A stretch of DNA of 30,070 nucleotides, taken from the NCBI GenBank assembly GCA_036645575.1, contig JAVXNW010000018.1, positions 1 to 30,070 on the forward strand, in the 5' to 3' direction. A model generated the notes under the pieces. That model did not search any database, was not told where the DNA came from, and was given only the letters and a program-made list of their open reading frames with translations. The DNA is from JAVXNW01 sp036645575 (GTDB lineage: Bacteria; Bacillota; Clostridia; Christensenellales; Aristaeellaceae). A program made the position numbers and the translations under genes. Position 1 is the stretch's first letter, and each line of letters begins with the position of its first letter. This document shows, piece after piece, positions 8,820 to 16,902 of the stretch.

Positions 8820-8964
8820 ATCCCGCACGCGCTGGCGGCTGCATTTCCGCCATCTCCGCCCTGCAAATTCATCGACGTATCGCTGCTACGCCTTCGACTT
8901 TTGCATGACGAAGCTTGCGAAAATTCAACTCGCCATCACGCACGTTCTTTAATCAGCGCTTCCC
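8804..8964. mobile_element. MITE-like element with terminal inverted repeats
   Basis: The 17 bases at 8804-8820 (starting GGGAACCGC) and the reverse complement of 8948-8964 (starting GGGAAGCGC) match at 15 of 17 positions. Weaker similarity, including TGGCG, continues inward for about another 30 bases. The 161-bp unit has no credible coding frame and is less GC-rich than its surroundings. This is the form of a non-autonomous, transposase-less element. No clear target-site duplication is visible (TTG on the left, TAG on the right). The left repeat supplies the stop codon of the heparinase-like gene. Confidence 0.6.
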
Positions 8965-8966
8965 TA

Positions 8967-8990
8967 GCTGCCCGCGAAAAAGCGGGCGGC
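8967..8990. terminator. Hairpin after the MITE-like element, possible terminator
   Basis: GCTGCCCGC (8967-8975) pairs with GCGGGCGGC (8982-8990) with one G-T wobble, around the loop GAAAAA. No T tract follows on either strand, so it may be a weak or factor-dependent terminator, or the original 3' hairpin of the heparinase-like gene now separated from it by the inserted element. Confidence 0.3.
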
Positions 8991-9074
8991 GCGCCATGAG
9001 GGGGCGGCTTGTCATGGCGGGGCGGCGACAGGGGCGGGGCGTGGGGGCGCGAGCGCGGGCAGAGGAGGAAAAAG

Positions 9075-9749
9075 GTGGTCAAGGTATTGATTGTCGAGGA
9101 CGACCGGACGATGGCGGAGGGGATCGCGCGGCACTTGAGCGCGTGGGGGATGGACGCGCGGCCGGTGGCGAATTTTGAGCGCGTCACGGAGCAGTTCGTT
9201 CAGTTTGATCCCCAGCTTGTGCTGATGGACATATCGCTGCCCTTCATGAACGGCTATCACTGGTGCGCCGAGATTCGAAAGATATCCAAGACGCCCATCC
9301 TGTTTTTGTCGTCGGCGTCTGACAACATGAACATCGTGATGGCCATGGACATGGGCGGCGACGACTTTATCGCCAAGCCCTTTGACCTGGACGTGCTGAC
9401 CGCCAAGGTGCGCGCGATGCTGCGGCGCGCCTACGACTTTGGCGGGCGCGGCGAGTGCCTGTGCCACGGCGGGCTGACGCTCAACCTGGCGGACGGAACC
9501 GCCGCGTGCGCGGGCGAAAGCGCGGCGCTCACCCGCAACGAAATCAGGATTTTGCTGGCGCTGATGGAAAACGCCGGGCGCATCGTGGGGCGCGACCAGC
9601 TGATGATGCGGCTGTGGGAGACCGACAGCTACGTGGATGAAAACACGCTGTCGGTCAACGTGAACCGCCTGCGCAAGAAGCTGGCGGCGCTGGGCCTTGC
9701 GGATTACATCGAGACGCGCAAGGGACTTGGGTACATGGTGAAGGCGTGA
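9075..9749 (+). CDS. OmpR/PhoB-family response regulator (BceR-like)
   Basis: DNA-binding response regulator. The receiver domain starts VVKVLIVEDD and has phospho-acceptor Asp52 in LMDISLP and the conserved Lys101 in IAKPF. The C-terminal winged helix has TRNEIRILLALM, VDENTLSVNVNRLRKKL and the closing ETRKGLGYMV. AGAGGAGG at 9061-9068 lies 6 nt before GTG 9075, giving 224 aa; longer forms would add a Gly/Arg-rich leader from intergenic DNA. It is followed by a short kinase of the intramembrane-sensing type and a BceAB-type transporter, so it probably controls the transporter promoter at 10885-10893. Confidence 0.93.
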   Translation: MVKVLIVEDDRTMAEGIARHLSAWGMDARPVANFERVTEQFVQFDPQLVLMDISLPFMNGYHWCAEIRKISKTPILFLSSASDNMNIVMAMDMGGDDFIAKPFDLDVLTAKVRAMLRRAYDFGGRGECLCHGGLTLNLADGTAACAGESAALTRNEIRILLALMENAGRIVGRDQLMMRLWETDSYVDENTLSVNVNRLRKKLAALGLADYIETRKGLGYMVKA

Positions 9750-9807
9750 AGAGGGGTCTTTTTAGCGAGAAAACGCCCGATGCGGCGCGCATGATGGGAT
9801 TGAAAAA

Positions 9808-10797
9808 GTGAAGGGATTGTTTTTTCAGTATGTGCGGGCCAAGCGCCGGGCGCTTATTCTGGCGCTGGGCTGTCTTTTGCTGTGCACATTGGTGTTTTCG
9901 CTGTACAATCTGCCGCGCGAGGCGACGCTTTACGCGCTGACGCTGTGCGTTGCGCTGGCGTGCGTCGGGGCGTGCGTGGATTTTGCGCGCTTTGCAAGGC
10001 GGCACGAGGAGCTGTTGCGCTGCTTTGCGGCGATCGGGGACGAGCTGGGGACGCTCCCGGAACCGGACAATTTGATCGAGCGCGATCACCAAGCGCTCCT
10101 GTTGGCGCTTGAGCGGGCGCGGGTGCAGGGCGTCACCGACATGGACATCAAGCGGCGCGACATGATCGACTACTACACGCTCTGGGCGCATCAGGTGAAG
10201 ACGCCGATCGCCGCGATGCGGATATTGCTGTCCTCGGGCGAATGCGACCAGGCGCTGATGGGCGAGCAGCTGTTTAAGGTCGAGGAATATGTGAACCTGG
10301 CGCTTTCGTACCTGCGGATCACGGATGGGACGAACGATTTGGTGATTCGGCGGGTGAAGCTGGACGACGTGGTGCGCGCGGCGGTGCGCAAGTACGCGCC
10401 GCTGTTCATTCGCCAGAAAATCGCGCTTCGCTACGAGGGCGTATCGCTGTGCGTGCTGACGGATGAAAAGTGGCTGCAATTTGTGCTGGAGCAGCTCTTG
10501 TCCAACGCGCTCAAGTACACGCGCAAGGGCGCGGTGTCGATCTACCTGGCAGGCGCGCTCGCGCTCGCGATACGCGATACCGGCATCGGCATTGCGCCCG
10601 AGGACCTTGCGCGCGTCGGCGAAAAGGGCTATACCGGCTACAACGGGCGCGAGGACAAGCGCTCGAGCGGACTTGGGCTATACCTGTCAAGGCAGGTGCT
10701 TGAAAAGCTGTCGCACAGGATGCGGATCACAAGCCAGGTGGGCGTGGGCACGGTTGTGACGATTGCCTTTTCCGAGGAGGAAGCGGTCTGCGAATGA
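9808..10797 (+). CDS. Intramembrane-sensing histidine kinase (BceS-like)
   Basis: Sensor histidine kinase of 329 aa. Two membrane helices (about residues 15-33 and 38-57) are joined by only a few residues, so there is no extracellular sensor domain. The H-box contains His128 in AHQVKTPIAAM, as in BceS-type kinases. The ATPase domain has the N-box LLSNALKYT (Asn233), DTGIGI and SSGLGLYL. In the known Bce systems such kinases read the flux state of the partner ABC transporter rather than the peptide itself. The start is GTG 9808 with only a weak ribosome site (GGGA near 9797). It lies 58 nt behind the regulator gene. Confidence 0.92.
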   Translation: MKGLFFQYVRAKRRALILALGCLLLCTLVFSLYNLPREATLYALTLCVALACVGACVDFARFARRHEELLRCFAAIGDELGTLPEPDNLIERDHQALLLALERARVQGVTDMDIKRRDMIDYYTLWAHQVKTPIAAMRILLSSGECDQALMGEQLFKVEEYVNLALSYLRITDGTNDLVIRRVKLDDVVRAAVRKYAPLFIRQKIALRYEGVSLCVLTDEKWLQFVLEQLLSNALKYTRKGAVSIYLAGALALAIRDTGIGIAPEDLARVGEKGYTGYNGREDKRSSGLGLYLSRQVLEKLSHRMRITSQVGVGTVVTIAFSEEEAVCE

Positions 10798-10836
10798 CCG
10801 AGATGTGCGGCGGGGCGCCTTACGTTTATGAAAGAT

Positions 10837-10883
10837 ATGCCGGGGAAATTGTAAGCCATTTCGATGGCGCGATGACCCGGCAT
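10837..10883. promoter_or_regulatory. Nested dyad upstream of the bceA-like promoter, candidate operator
   Basis: An outer perfect inverted repeat, ATGCCGGG (10837-10844) and CCCGGCAT (10876-10883), encloses an inner one, GCCAT (10855-10859) and ATGGC (10864-10868) around TTCG. The inner palindrome sits where a -35 element would be, and the right outer arm ends one base before the extended -10. A site for the adjacent regulator is plausible by position; an RNA role for readthrough transcripts is the alternative. Confidence 0.45.
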
Positions 10884-10884
10884 T

Positions 10885-10893
10885 TGCTATAAT
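10885..10893 (+). promoter_or_regulatory. Extended -10 promoter of the BceAB-like transporter
   Basis: TGCTATAAT is an extended -10 (TGnTATAAT). No good -35 is seen at the usual distance, which fits an activator-dependent promoter. The start would be near 10900, leaving about 24 nt of leader with AAGGAGG at 10909-10915. Confidence 0.65.
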
Positions 10894-10923
10894 CGGCAAA
10901 GACAAACGAAGGAGGTCGTGAGC

Positions 10924-11691
10924 ATGCCGATACTTGAAGTCAAGGGACTTAAAAAAATCTATACGACGCGCTTGGGCGGAAACCGCGTTATGGCGCTGGG
11001 AAATGTGACGTTTTCGGTGGAGACGGGCGAATACGTCGCGATCATGGGCGAGAGCGGCAGCGGAAAGACGACGCTGCTCAACATTCTGGCGGCGCTGGAC
11101 AAGCCGACGTCGGGCGAGGTGCTGCTGGACGGGCAGCGGATGGACGCGGTGAGTGAAAAGGCGCTGGCCGCGTTCCGCCGGGAAAATCTGGGGTTTGTGT
11201 TTCAGGACTTTAACCTGCTGGATACCTTCTCGATCAAGGACAACATCCTGCTGCCGCTGGTGCTGTCGGGCGTGCCCTATAAGGAAATGCTTTCGGAGGT
11301 GGGGCCGGTCGCGCAAAGGCTGCGCATTGCGGACATCTTAGAAAAATTCCCCTACGAGGTATCGGGCGGGCAGAAGCAGCGCGCGGCGGTCGCGCGGGCG
11401 ATCATCACAAAGCCCAAGCTGGTGCTCGCGGACGAGCCGACCGGCGCGCTCGATTCCCGCGCGACCGACAACCTGCTGGACATCTTCGACCAATTGAACG
11501 CCGCGGGGCAGACCATCCTGATGGTGACCCACAGCGTCAAGGCGGCAAGCCACGCGCGGCGCGTGCTGTTCATCCGGGATGGCGAGGTGTTTCACCAGCT
11601 CTATCGCGGCGAGCGCACGGCGGAGGTCATGTTTTCCGCGATCTCAGACGCGCTCACGATGATTCTGGCGGGCGGTGAAGGCAATGCGTAG
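10924..11691 (+). CDS. ABC transporter ATPase (BceA-like)
   Basis: ATP-binding subunit of the MacB/LolD/BceA group. Walker A is GESGSGKTT (Lys48), the Q-loop region reads VFQDFNLLD, the signature is VSGGQKQR, Walker B is VLADEP (Asp170, Glu171), followed by ALDS in the D-loop, and the switch His is in MVTHS. ATG 10924 lies 8 nt after AAGGAGG; the in-frame GTG at 10918 is only 2 nt from it. The length of 255 aa is normal. Its end overlaps the permease start by 8 nt. With the kinase and regulator upstream it makes a complete Bce-type detection and resistance unit for cell-wall-active peptides. Confidence 0.93.
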   Translation: MPILEVKGLKKIYTTRLGGNRVMALGNVTFSVETGEYVAIMGESGSGKTTLLNILAALDKPTSGEVLLDGQRMDAVSEKALAAFRRENLGFVFQDFNLLDTFSIKDNILLPLVLSGVPYKEMLSEVGPVAQRLRIADILEKFPYEVSGGQKQRAAVARAIITKPKLVLADEPTGALDSRATDNLLDIFDQLNAAGQTILMVTHSVKAASHARRVLFIRDGEVFHQLYRGERTAEVMFSAISDALTMILAGGEGNA

Positions 11692-13699
11692 CGCCTTTTA
11701 CGCGGAACTGGCCGGGCAGAACCTGATCAAAAACCGCCGGTTTTACCTGCCGTACATCCTCACGTGCATCGGAACCGCCGCGATGTTCTACATCATGTGC
11801 GCGCTTGCGACAAACGAGGGGCTGGAAAGCGGGTTTGGCGCGAGCACGCTCAGCGCGGTGCTGGGATTGGGCGTCGGCGTGATCGGCATATTCGCGGTGC
11901 TGATCCTGTTTTATACCAACAGCTTTTTGATGAAGCGCAGGCAGAAGGAATTTGGGCTGTACAGCGTGCTGGGCATGGAAAAAAGGCATATCGGGCGGGT
12001 GCTATTTTGGGAATCATGCTACGCCTACCTGATCTCGATGGCGCTGGGGATTGGATTTGGGCTGCTGATGAGCAGGCTGCTGATGCTGATGCTGGTGAAG
12101 ATCACGGGGCTAACGACCACGCTCACCTTCTCGATCAGCCTGGCGGGCGTTGTGTATACGCTCATGCTGTTTTTGGCGATATTCTGCGTGGTGTTTTTGC
12201 GCGCGCGGGTGAAGCTCATGTTTTCAAACCCGTCGGAACTATTGCGCGGGGGGAACGTGGGGGAGAAGGAACCCAAGGCCAAGTGGGTGTTTGCGACGCT
12301 GGGCGTGCTGACGCTGGGCACCGGGTACTGCATGGCGATCACGATCAAGGAGCCGCTGATGGCGATTGCGCTGTTTTTCGTCGCGGTCATCCTGGTGATC
12401 GTGGGCACCTACCTCATGTTCATGGCGGGCAGCATCGCGATCCTCAAGCTGCTCAAGAAAAACAAGGGCTACTACTACCGCGCGGATCACTTTACCAGCG
12501 TGTCGGGGATGCTGTACCGCATGAAGCAGAACGCGGCGGGGCTTGCGTCCATCTGCATCCTGTCCACGATGGTGCTCGTGATGGTGTCGACCACGGTGTC
12601 GCTGTACGCGGGGATCGAGGACGGACTTCGCGCCCATTACCCGCGCGACGTGGCGGTGACGATGCGTGGCGGAAGCGCCGAGACGGACGCGGCGCGGGAA
12701 AGGGTGATCCGCGAAAGCACAGAAGAAAGCGGCGCGGCGATAAGCAACTGGCAGGTGCGGCATTCGCTTGGGTTTAGCGCCTACAAGCGGGAAAATGCGT
12801 ATACGGGCGAGGCCGATCAGAGCGGACTGGACGCGCCGGTGATGTTTGAAGTCATGACGCAAGACGCGTACGCGCGCTTGACCGGCGAAACGATCGCGCT
12901 TGGCGATCGCGAGGTGGCGGTGTCTGACGCGCAAGGACTGCTGCCCGACGAATTTACGCTGCTAGGTCAGCCCTTGAGCGTGGTGAAGCGGCTTAAAAAC
13001 CCGCCGATGCGCGGCCAATACGCGGTGATGATGGCCGAAACGCACCTGCTTGTGGTGTCTGGCGAGGCGGCGTTTGACCGAATCGACGCGGCGCAGCGCG
13101 CCGCCTATCCGGATCGCTTTTCAACCGCCGAGACGGTCGTCGGCTTTGACGTCAAGGGGACGGACGCGCAGCTGGACGCGCTCGAGGCGCGGCTCACGCA
13201 GGCGCTGAGCGAGGGCGTTTTGGTTTCCGAAAGCGAAGGCGAGAATATCTATAGCGAAAGCTACATCGAGTTCAGGCGCGCAAACGAGCAGGATGCGTAT
13301 GCGCTATATGGGGGACTTTTGTTTCTTGGGCTGTTCCTGGGGCTTCTGTTCATGATGGCGACCGTGCTCATCATCTACTACAAGCAGGTGTCCGAGGGGT
13401 ACGACGACGCGCAGCGCTTTGACATCATGCGCAAGGTGGGCATGGGGCGGGACGAGGTGAAAAAATCGATCAGGAGTCAGATCCAAACCGTGTTCTTCCT
13501 GCCGCTCGCGGTCGCGGTCGTACACGTCGCGGCGGCCTTTCCGATGATCGCCCGGATGATGGCGGTGCTCAAAATGGACAACGTCTTCCTGTTTGCCGCC
13601 TGCTCCGGCGTGGCGCTTGGGGTGTTCGCCCTCGTGTATTTGCTCGTGTATCTGGGCACCGCCCGCACCTACTACAAGATCGTCGCCCCGGCCAAATAG
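11684..13699 (+). CDS. FtsX-type ABC permease (BceB-like)
   Basis: Membrane subunit of the same transporter, 671 aa from ATG 11684 (GTG 11675 is an alternative). Several hydrophobic segments occur in the first 300 residues, including the FtsX-domain stretch with LMKRRQKEFGLYSVLGM. A large extracellular domain of about 210 residues (about 310-525) follows. It ends before a last group of three membrane segments, in which MRKVGMGRDEVKKSI marks the second FtsX domain. This is the BceB layout, where the extracellular domain binds the peptide or its lipid-linked target. Which antibiotic is recognised cannot be read from sequence. Confidence 0.92.
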   Translation: MRSAFYAELAGQNLIKNRRFYLPYILTCIGTAAMFYIMCALATNEGLESGFGASTLSAVLGLGVGVIGIFAVLILFYTNSFLMKRRQKEFGLYSVLGMEKRHIGRVLFWESCYAYLISMALGIGFGLLMSRLLMLMLVKITGLTTTLTFSISLAGVVYTLMLFLAIFCVVFLRARVKLMFSNPSELLRGGNVGEKEPKAKWVFATLGVLTLGTGYCMAITIKEPLMAIALFFVAVILVIVGTYLMFMAGSIAILKLLKKNKGYYYRADHFTSVSGMLYRMKQNAAGLASICILSTMVLVMVSTTVSLYAGIEDGLRAHYPRDVAVTMRGGSAETDAARERVIRESTEESGAAISNWQVRHSLGFSAYKRENAYTGEADQSGLDAPVMFEVMTQDAYARLTGETIALGDREVAVSDAQGLLPDEFTLLGQPLSVVKRLKNPPMRGQYAVMMAETHLLVVSGEAAFDRIDAAQRAAYPDRFSTAETVVGFDVKGTDAQLDALEARLTQALSEGVLVSESEGENIYSESYIEFRRANEQDAYALYGGLLFLGLFLGLLFMMATVLIIYYKQVSEGYDDAQRFDIMRKVGMGRDEVKKSIRSQIQTVFFLPLAVAVVHVAAAFPMIARMMAVLKMDNVFLFAACSGVALGVFALVYLLVYLGTARTYYKIVAPAK

Positions 13700-13729
13700 C
13701 GCAAAGGCACTATTTCAACTTCGATAAAA

Positions 13730-13768
13730 AAAGCGATCCCCGAACGCATTGCGGTTGGGGATCGCTTT
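13730..13768. terminator. Bidirectional intrinsic terminator
   Basis: AAAGCGATCCCC (13730-13741) and GGGGATCGCTTT (13757-13768) form a perfect 12-bp stem, with a small inner CGC/GCG pairing. Read on the minus strand the hairpin runs into a T tract (A run at 13726-13732), a strong terminator for the antiporter. On the plus strand only TTT follows, so it is weaker for the bceB-like gene. Confidence 0.9.
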
Positions 13769-13777
13769 CCCTAGAGA

Positions 13778-15229
13778 CTATTGGGGAATATCCTTTCCGC
13801 CGGTTCGGTATTTGTAGGGCTTTACCGGCTCGTCGGGCGCCTTGTCGACCTCGTTGAGCGAGTCGAGGTACGCGTCGGCGATGCTGGTGGGCGCGCGCTT
13901 GGACGTGGAGTTGGCGTAGTGGTGGGTAAGGGTGGGCTGCTGCCCCGCGACGTAGACGATGTCGTCGTATTTGCCCAGCCGCTCGCGCGTGCGGAAGCGC
14001 TCGAGGAACTTGAGCCCGGGCACGTCGCCCGCCGAATCGATCGCGCCCGACAGGATCAAGCCCACCTTGGCGCTGAGCGGGCCGATCATCTCGTAGAGCA
14101 CCGAGGACGACAGGATGATCGTCGAGATCAGCACGCCGCCGTCGCCCGGCAGGATGCGGTGCGCCAGCGCCGCAAGGCCGATGGATACGCCCGCCTGCGG
14201 GATCAGCGCAAGGCCCAGATAGCGCCGGATGGGCGCCTCAAATCCGCCCAGCCGCGCGCCCAGATAGGCGCCGATGAACTTGCCCGCAATGCGCACGAGG
14301 AAATAGGCAAGCCCGATCACCCCGGCGCTTGTCAGCATCGGGATGTCAAGGCGCATACCGGACAGCACAAAGAACATGAGCAGGATCGGCGGCGTCATCC
14401 GGTTGAGCTGCTTAAAGAGCGATTTGTCCTGGTGCGCGTTTGCGTACACCGTGCCCATCGCCATGACGCTGAGCATCGGCGAAATATCGACCGCCGCGCA
14501 CAGCGCCGCCAGCGCAAAGATAAACGCGCACGCCAGCACCAGCCGGTGATCCTTGCTGCGCCGCTCGTTGATCAATACGCTCAGCAAAAAGCCCAGCCCG
14601 ACGCCCAGCGCCAGCGCCAAAATATTCAGCGCCACCGGCATCAGCACCACGCCCGCGTCGATCGCGCCCGCGTGCGTCGAAGCCTCGGCAACCGCCGCGC
14701 ACAGGCTGAACGCAATCAGCGCGACCGCGTCGTCAAGCGCCACCACCTGCACGAGCGTATCCACAAACGCGCCCTTGGCGTGGTATTGGCGGATGGTCAT
14801 CAGGCTGGACGCGGGCGCGGTCGCCGAGCCGATGGCGCCCAGCAGCAGCGAAAAGGCAAGCGACAGGTGAAACACGTAGTACATCGTCAGCGTGACCAGC
14901 GCGGCGGCGACGAGCGCCTCCGCAATCGTCAGCGTGATGATGCCGGGGCCGCTCTTTTTGAGCGCGTCCATGCGCAGGTAGCGCCCCACGCCAAAGGCGA
15001 TGAACGACAGCGCCGCGTCGGTCATGAAATCCATGCCCGATACGATTTCGGAGGGAATCAGGCGCAGCAGGTACGGCCCGATCACCACGCCCGCCAAGAT
15101 GTAGCCGGTGACGTTGGGCAGGTGGAGCAGCTTGGTCAATCGCGTCATGAAAAACCCGGACAGCCATATGACCGCCATCGATAGAAGCACCAGCGCGTTG
15201 CCGGTCAGGGGAAGCCAAGTAGAAAGCAT
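13778..15229 (-). CDS. CPA2-family cation/proton antiporter
   Basis: Integral membrane Na+/H+ or K+/H+ antiporter. The first membrane region has LLHLPNVTGYILAGVVIGP, typical of CPA2. The core has GSATAPASSLMTIRQ and the ion-site motif VALDDAVALIAF with paired Asp. About twelve hydrophobic segments are present, ending near residue 400. The 80-residue hydrophilic tail shows no TrkA-N or RCK domain, unlike KefB/KefC. ATG 15229 follows GAGGTG at a good distance; GTG 15238 in the same frame would overlap that site. It stands alone and ends at the terminator 10 nt downstream. The ion is unknown. Confidence 0.9.
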   Translation of the reverse strand: MLSTWLPLTGNALVLLSMAVIWLSGFFMTRLTKLLHLPNVTGYILAGVVIGPYLLRLIPSEIVSGMDFMTDAALSFIAFGVGRYLRMDALKKSGPGIITLTIAEALVAAALVTLTMYYVFHLSLAFSLLLGAIGSATAPASSLMTIRQYHAKGAFVDTLVQVVALDDAVALIAFSLCAAVAEASTHAGAIDAGVVLMPVALNILALALGVGLGFLLSVLINERRSKDHRLVLACAFIFALAALCAAVDISPMLSVMAMGTVYANAHQDKSLFKQLNRMTPPILLMFFVLSGMRLDIPMLTSAGVIGLAYFLVRIAGKFIGAYLGARLGGFEAPIRRYLGLALIPQAGVSIGLAALAHRILPGDGGVLISTIILSSSVLYEMIGPLSAKVGLILSGAIDSAGDVPGLKFLERFRTRERLGKYDDIVYVAGQQPTLTHHYANSTSKRAPTSIADAYLDSLNEVDKAPDEPVKPYKYRTGGKDIPQ

Positions 15230-15289
15230 TTGCGTCACCTCGTATTATCCGGGAGCTCTAAACCACCAGGGCGATTTAAAACCGATAGA

Positions 15290-15310
15290 CGATTCGGAAT
15301 ATCCGAATCG
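15290..15310. promoter_or_regulatory. Perfect 9-bp dyad upstream of the antiporter gene
   Basis: CGATTCGGA (15290-15298) and TCCGAATCG (15302-15310) are perfectly complementary around ATA. The right arm region can instead pair with 15270-15276 (GGCGATT with AATCGCC at 15306-15312), giving two exclusive structures. It lies about 60 nt before the antiporter start in a 184-nt gap between two minus-strand genes. It could be an operator or a leader-RNA switch; no clear promoter was identified here. Confidence 0.4.
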
Positions 15311-15365
15311 CCTTTGTATATTTATGCCCGCATTCGCGGACGCAGAAGGGATATACTTAAGACGG

Positions 15366-15382
15366 CCAAGCGCGCCGCTTGG
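15366..15382. repeat. Short hairpin after the ABC operon
   Basis: CCAAGCG (15366-15372) and CGCTTGG (15376-15382) form a 7-bp stem with a 3-nt loop, 32 nt past the stop of the minus-strand ABC ATPase gene. No T tract follows on the minus strand, so it is at best a weak end signal or an RNA-stabilising hairpin. Confidence 0.3.
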
Positions 15383-15413
15383 TTGCCAGATCCCTCAGCG
15401 CGTCGCGCGGCGA

Positions 15414-16046
15414 TTATTCTAAAAACGAGAGCGTGCCACGGTTCATCGACCAGATGGTGTCGCACAGGCGGTCGATGTCGAGCGGGTTGTGGCTGGCCAG
15501 CAGGATGGTGCGCCCCTCCTCGCAAAGCGCGCGCAGCAGGCGGCGGATGCTCTTCACGCCCGCGTCATCCAGGCCGTTCATGGGTTCATCCAGCAAAAGC
15601 AGCGTGGGCTGTTCCATGATCGCCTGCGCGATGCCCAGCCGCTGGCGCATACCCAGCGAGTACTTGCCAACCCACTTGCGGCTGGCGGGATCGAGCCCCA
15701 CGCGCGTCATGGCGGAACATATCTCGTCCCGCCCGATCTCGCGGCGGATGCTGGCCAGGAATTTTAGGTTGGTATACCCCGAGTAGTTGGGCAGGAACCC
15801 GGGCGTCTCGATGATCGCGCCCAGCCGAGGCGGCGTTTCGATGTCCCGCCCGATGCGCTTGCCGTCCACCAAGATCGCGCCGCTCGTGACCGAGGCCATG
15901 CCCGCGATGCACTTGAGCAGCACCGTCTTGCCCGAACCGTTGCGCCCGACAAGGCCGTGAATCATGCCGTCTTCAAACGTGGCGTTCACGTCCGTCAGCA
16001 CCTGCTCTTTCCCAAATTGCTTGAACACATGCTTGACCTCGATCAT
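15414..16046 (-). CDS. ABC transporter ATPase (ABC-2 type)
   Basis: Short ATP-binding protein of 210 aa. Walker A is GRNGSGKTV, the signature is YSLGMRQRL, Walker B is LLLLDEP, the D-loop is NGLDD and the switch His is in LASHN. The YSLGMRQRL signature is usual in ATPases that partner ABC-2-type membrane proteins in export or bacteriocin immunity. It is the last gene of a three-gene minus-strand operon, 16 nt behind the second membrane protein. The substrate is unknown. Confidence 0.93.
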   Translation of the reverse strand: MIEVKHVFKQFGKEQVLTDVNATFEDGMIHGLVGRNGSGKTVLLKCIAGMASVTSGAILVDGKRIGRDIETPPRLGAIIETPGFLPNYSGYTNLKFLASIRREIGRDEICSAMTRVGLDPASRKWVGKYSLGMRQRLGIAQAIMEQPTLLLLDEPMNGLDDAGVKSIRRLLRALCEEGRTILLASHNPLDIDRLCDTIWSMNRGTLSFLE

Positions 16047-16062
16047 TCCGCTTCCCCCTTCG

Positions 16063-16902
16063 TCATCGTTTGATCTCGCGCTTGCGGCTTACGTACACGC
16101 ACGCCAACGCAAGTGCCACGCAGGCAAGAAACAGCACCGTGAGCGCGTACCAGACGGGCGGCCGACCCATCTGGTCGCCGTAGTCGAGCGTGGTGAGCCG
16201 CGTGAGCGTCATGGGTGAAAAATAATACGCGTTTTCGTAAAAGAACTCCTCGATCAACCCGTCAAACAGCAGCGGCGCGCCCGCGACAAAAAAGCCCAGC
16301 CGCGCAAAGCCCGACGCGTTCACCGCGTATTGTATGAGCGCGAGCAGCGAAAAGCCCAGCGCGTGAAGACCCAGCGCAAGCGACATGCCGCCAAGCGGCG
16401 TGTAGAAAGTCATCAGCCACGCGTCGTAATCGAGCATCGTGTTGTACCATTCATACGCGCCCCCCCGCACGAGCGCCTCAAGCCCGCTTGACCAGCCGCC
16501 CGACCAGTCCAGCCATCGAAAGGAAAGGGTCAACAGCAGGAGCAAAAACGCCAAGAGGTACACGAGCACCATCACCAGCACATACCATACCTGCCCAAGC
16601 GCCCACGCCCCGCGCCCGGCGCGCGCGACGATGTAGCGCTGCGTCTCGTCGGTAAACGGCGCGTCAAATAGCAGCATCAAAAGCCCCAGCCCCAGCATCA
16701 CCGAGACATTGGCGTCGCTCAGCAGGTACATCGCAAGCCCCGGCAGGCTCATCAGCAAATTGTGCTCGACCAGCATCTGGCGGATCGGGGAGAACTGGCT
16801 CTCCAGATACAAAAACATCAAAAGCACGACCGCCCACGCGCGCGGCATGGTGGCGACGCGGCGCAGGCTGTGTCGGCAGCAGGCAAGCGCGCTATGAAGC
16901 AT
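16063..16902 (-). CDS. ABC-2-type membrane protein (second permease)
   Basis: A 279-aa protein with about six hydrophobic segments, starting near residue 22. It is an uncharacterised ABC-2-like permease by context, as no family-specific motif was recognised. Its ATG lies inside the end of the upstream membrane-protein gene (11-nt overlap), with GGAGG a few bases before, so the two are coupled. The extracellular loop near the middle (GGWSSGLEALVRGGAYEWY) is rich in Gly and Trp. It probably pairs with the 256-aa protein as a heterodimeric channel driven by the adjacent ATPase. Confidence 0.75.
   Translation of the reverse strand: MLHSALACCRHSLRRVATMPRAWAVVLLMFLYLESQFSPIRQMLVEHNLLMSLPGLAMYLLSDANVSVMLGLGLLMLLFDAPFTDETQRYIVARAGRGAWALGQVWYVLVMVLVYLLAFLLLLLTLSFRWLDWSGGWSSGLEALVRGGAYEWYNTMLDYDAWLMTFYTPLGGMSLALGLHALGFSLLALIQYAVNASGFARLGFFVAGAPLLFDGLIEEFFYENAYYFSPMTLTRLTTLDYGDQMGRPPVWYALTVLFLACVALALACVYVSRKREIKR

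Noticed and set aside
6912..8828. Long open frame on the minus strand opposite the heparinase-like gene (638 codons)
   Set aside because: It is rich in Arg, His and Gln, has no recognisable domain, and mirrors the codon bias of the plus-strand gene; it also runs through the inverted-repeat element.
8967..8990. Hairpin as a confident intrinsic terminator
   Set aside because: No T tract follows on either strand, so it is listed only as a low-confidence candidate.
9009..9074. Gly/Arg-rich N-terminal extension of the response regulator
   Set aside because: Receiver domains start directly with the VLIVEDD strand, and a strong AGGAGG lies inside the extension.
13781..15184. Plus-strand open frame of 467 codons opposite the antiporter gene
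   Set aside because: The minus-strand frame has clear CPA2 motifs, membrane helices, a ribosome site and a terminator. The plus-strand product is Arg/His/Gln-rich and featureless.
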